A DNA stretch of 64,000 nucleotides. Source: Nocardia elegans NBRC 108235 (lineage in GTDB: Bacteria; Actinomycetota; Actinomycetes; Mycobacteriales; Mycobacteriaceae). Position numbers and translations under genes: made by a program. The stretch spans positions 248,001-312,000 of the forward strand of contig NZ_BDBF01000002.1 in assembly GCF_001612845.1 (NCBI RefSeq), given 5' to 3'. The notes below the pieces were generated by a model. It searched no databases and was not told the DNA's origin. It saw only the letters and a program-made list of their open reading frames with translations. Positions 63,801-64,000 of this stretch are shown piece by piece (position 1 is the stretch's first letter; every line of letters starts with the position of its first letter).

Positions 63801-64000
63801 TTCTCTCGCTCGCCCAAGCCCCCGCGAATGGCAACACCGGCCTGTATGCCGGCGTGGGTGCGTTGTCCGAAACCGAGGCCAAGATTCTTGGCCTGGTCAA
63901 GCAGGGTAAGACAAACAGACAAATCGCGGCGACGCACAACATCTCACCCACAACCGTCAGTGCGTACCTGATTCGCATCGGACTCAAACTGCACACCAGC
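54821..64000 (+). CDS. Giant multidomain protein: SecA-like ATPase, papain-like, ART-like, GHKL ATPase and four LuxR-type HTH domains (3' end outside window)
   Basis: 3,060 codons are open to the window edge with no stop. N-terminus (1-320): helices and a hydrophobic Gly/Ala-rich part, reminiscent of CpnT-like toxins. 320-610: low complexity. 619-1215: SecA-like ATPase with M-K-P-G-E-G-K-S (712-719), I-D-E-I-D (807-811), R-G-V-D (1157-1160) and H-E-Q-A-K-N-R-T-A-R-N-G-Q-R-G (from 1187, like SecA motif VI). 1540-1680: papain-like, C1551, H1635, D1655. 1804-1830: coiled coil. 1925-2115: ART-like, P-E-V-L-L with E2089, S-T-P in place of S-T-S. 2280-2420: GHKL ATPase, E2309/N2313 and G-G-R-G-T (2376-2380). 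2455-2600: second papain-like candidate, C2460, H2539, D2554. 2634-2700: sigma-region-2-like. 2785-3060+: LuxR HTH at 2785, 2862, 2933 and 3015. GGGTAGG precedes the ATG. Confidence 0.85.
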   Translation, partial: MDGSLFSPVVELRNAFESLPGFLRTPIEMVVFGGELPRADISEMRRMVAELRACGRELEDHSSDIKSLLAQEDSVGELADKLREALRSYRKGAARLGDDVNTLADQAQQAANDAEKWLCVMFAFGIHLAWRIYGLMAGAAAAGPAGQVAAAPAVESALIEGRTEVAAMRTGLERAIAAGGAETAARLSSMGPLQLVTMMGKAAALPVAVDAGVQALQVATGDRTADIIGSDGSNPTGIDLKSIEVAALAGAGGAAGGMLAGRFAPMVFPRIGSSRLAMGLVHGTAGAISGLGAASLVAGWPQHYDQVLAPLLNGAFAGGVHARGGAHPAAVDGAGTFMPPDPISAGHEKSTPAARPPVEVAPESKRAWDAAKQAWGTGPDAAKSGGERGAAPAEVTANPKTGTAEARSPEVPGASVSADSAAGRPPGPQITARPAASDAAAARSGAHSETAAPGERPPVDKPVAAGKATSPRSVEAVGETSPPPKLRASATPRPVGEVHEKAGTPTENRAHAKAGPGPSGEHTAVADGAGNETSARPHPVAEGEAGSPGAHAEHGSSGSEAHAAPQRDATAEQSGPESPQSSGRTEADGTEMPATSGHSSSVHDEQSVPATDHDSLADAAGLPRSDRDRAVDLLIDFHQASAEHVPEGQRLHNLPDEVVMAGLFDGDPHHSMLATMEIIRRGTVSDAVPGGMVLRAEQAEAVYALAARPVEMKPGEGKSLVFMAAAMQRAVRNESVLLVTTTDGLANREVVKYQKLLTDFGIDVFRADQQGGFGPITKGRPAIVVATGETVGHLCNAGHAPPRHVLIDEIDGIIDRGERQFLRSEGAEQAAPETTARQVFDAHDFLADALGNGTLSHEDFGLTRLAEEVGVQPDGTPEVMFWYDGQPELTPEGRAKVEALPGGGNWLNGMGASRLETAAHAEFLVRAGVHYEMDTGKIVIIDQAEHGLQRNPKTSSESRWSAEPGKASLAQAIEAKEIRAAEARGVNAEEHRIVVRADADSAKRIDSVEIYRAGGTFFDEVTGASGTLADLNPVLQKIYGLEPAHEVGRSQSHRLVEGAPDVVESTHAKLRTIADYANEMRADGEGRFQQILCHRNDLVARQVDALVRAGVPRDAIEAVDAKRIIGWGADWEAQLQKVFDNAGEQGKILVINRQGQRGVDISVSDAVRAKGGMHVWMTEAPEQSYIHEQAKNRTARNGQRGSAQVVMSPQDALIRNAMHLRGVRAAVVHYEQAVASHAADPTPQTHDAVVAASHAVRELAPELQQRALRQSTAAFIRHHAFSTYMPTLTLAEAETGQYRSDTDFTRPDEPADRTARLAGLLGIPAPALANQIAALERNGAIDPLRELLDQAGIAPAAAEALRQHVEATAPATALQRALFTDEQALNHLTPLRNRLAAELGMPIAAIDGAEGMRTLDPALTEARDTLAAALGYPAATVTPAIARDILGEAVGDHSTATSAGQFAAGDGINSAAVVSGPVSRDAHNPDTQNAESQNLAVQAANVRDEDVQNADTRDVADGAADDIIAAASRYLAIAALLDSVVQINRLTPNSCVNNAVTGMRVLCPDNAGRFQMPAARLGGHGRDTVRKIFGAGLEQAGSLDQVAESLKSRPGGITVLVYKWKDTRAAGTSVDADDHMVLLVNDSTSVDDPNLVVVDLAASRDGNTENDYGPKDLRNRRALLNKAVGFDEWRRRQQKFIDRLPVERRLFETIEFDRDGNLTADPRRGAPTAESLPPSQRVAVPSAMVDEINSVPAGQPGLSTPAPDRPFAAADTDRDELSPVGSRPHEGSADDHTNASDRPLPSTLQLIQDRDQLNRLRSRRDELRGQLRRLGGAAVEPFGRRPVELLYLRLRDELRAGVGPMADNQRLVELIEQYQELDTLVVSADESLLVAGVRTYDAGSAEAMPFYRPWQGTAEEFNALSDADKHAVAKAELSEGTVDFDNPAAGAEYARTHIGTIAAEHAESIQWAKQDANGASLFGYSAVSRYVATPYEEKTVDDPSRPHVRHLDTAILSNRTTVDSWVVAETVLDPADNHDPAGMRGQLCDAQGYLCGEMGSTPSARLRDSDVVHLRVPAGTPLLGTESVTGIPEVLLMHGTRYVVTRSFADEHGLVHVYGFVLADEWGPVPGSSPYEHPPVENDVAEFDDEPGLRFDGLTAGDEEQADRVERQIVELLDGWSDPAYVREIAAAVGASIRWGQGPISLGVELGAEQVHVDLVDITGNNSYVRVEWRLARTPGPVERAAEPPVERSSEEIDLDRLMEMFGESEPEEIPPYQREVRRIRNAVEERLLEDDAYISGDLVDSIMRAVSELVTNAKKHLHSNASSAGLAPEEVLDLAIRGTRGDRQVHLAVTNDIAPGIAAKLPKWTADEQAVDREGGRGTQLVVAESTVAVRHITFADSKNTIEHSVEYHAAPPTGDVAVTHSRSTARKPATSRYATTGRFLRRATQEPADAVPDHVVACAGATIRAAWADGLDDALIPHQDAESWDELVTGLTTGLAEIVDAEGALAERLDHEIDSLLNPENPRYSSVFVAERDGIAHAFYVTQLDGVLFVYDTNVPRIADPDLGGKPIARIRDRDTWQQFFRQSFPRVDRAFFAHFEKTAGRLTPLPHETGAVLAGTNAPVRGQPNDPTSSTLRRAQSGDGTAFRELRERYGEETFRRVLVMLAPGTRPSVGPEFDRLRTVAQYINRTVFRIAETRRWPVAAEEDTGTWILGVAQLAVRAWTGLTPTQRRIITEAITSPRQDSTPSQRGAFGAFAQSIEALLQIDVASAGDEHIELTTEAPDHGLTDLELQLIRMVAAGLSNDDIASRLDRSASRVKFYLKQIGDKLGDHGRIGIVSAARDLGLLSENDIALPLEKPSNRALTSREVSVLELVADGMSNKAIAAQLGVSPLTVKAHLARIGGKLGISDRAGMVARAIHASLLSSTDDHPSFDLSEAEREVLGLVAEGLSNKEIAVLLVVSPDQVKGHLNRIGAKLGVRDRAGLVGKAMRAGILSLAQAPANGNTGLYAGVGALSETEAKILGLVKQGKTNRQIAATHNISPTTVSAYLIRIGLKLHTS

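Overview
The window is GC-rich actinobacterial DNA, most likely Nocardia or a close relative in the Mycobacteriales. Evidence: an MspA-family porin, a conservon operon, a PerM homologue, and gene order that follows the Mycobacterium tuberculosis blocks pgi / chorismate mutase / uvrD1 / M23 peptidase / sucCD / Rv0954-like / perM / purNH and mprAB / pepD / moaB2 / mscL / zinc-ribbon protein / folate ligase / galU / moeA1-glp / rimJ / glpR. Those comparisons are from memory, not from a search. No tRNA, rRNA, insertion sequence or CRISPR array was found.

Layout. 1-1540 (minus): the start of a fatty acyl-AMP ligase, an acyl carrier protein and an R2-like di-iron oxidase, a small lipid-modifying unit cut by the window edge. 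2040-6414 (minus): galU, glp (a MoeA-like division protein), a RimJ-like acetyltransferase and glpR. 6707-9288 (plus): folate cyclo-ligase, zinc-ribbon protein, SAF-domain protein, MscL. 9328-14859 (minus): porin, small protein, MoaB-like protein, PepD protease and the MprBA envelope-stress two-component system, with identical paired repeats before mprA and pepD. 15180-20523 (plus): a five-gene conservon. 22351-25340: a divergent pair of operons encoding zinc-free ribosomal proteins and a COG0523 GTPase around two Zur-type boxes. 25401-36416: LysM/lectin protein, lipoprotein, purH-purN-perM, a DUF5336-type protein, sucCD and an M23 peptidase. 36443-51486: housekeeping and catabolic genes (uvrD1, chorismate mutase, aldehyde dehydrogenase, pgi, acyl-CoA dehydrogenase, crotonase) mixed with local regulators (an ArsR-SRPBCC fusion, TetR, MocR).

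The most unusual region is 51783-64000 (plus), a three-gene unit that looks like a type VII secretion or polymorphic-toxin locus. A 468-aa protein overlaps a 541-aa WXG100-like chimera, which is followed by one open frame of at least 3,060 codons running off the window. That giant protein has, in order, an alpha-helical and hydrophobic N-terminal region, a disordered linker, a SecA-like ATPase, a papain-like protease domain, an ART-like domain, a GHKL ATPase domain, a second papain-like candidate, a short sigma-region-2-like stretch and four tandem LuxR-type HTH modules. I know of no described protein with this combination.

Regulation. Ten genes have a TANNNT -10 box 6-8 bases before the start codon, the signature of leaderless transcripts, and this fixes several start sites. 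Perfect or near-perfect hairpins separate most convergent or consecutive units.
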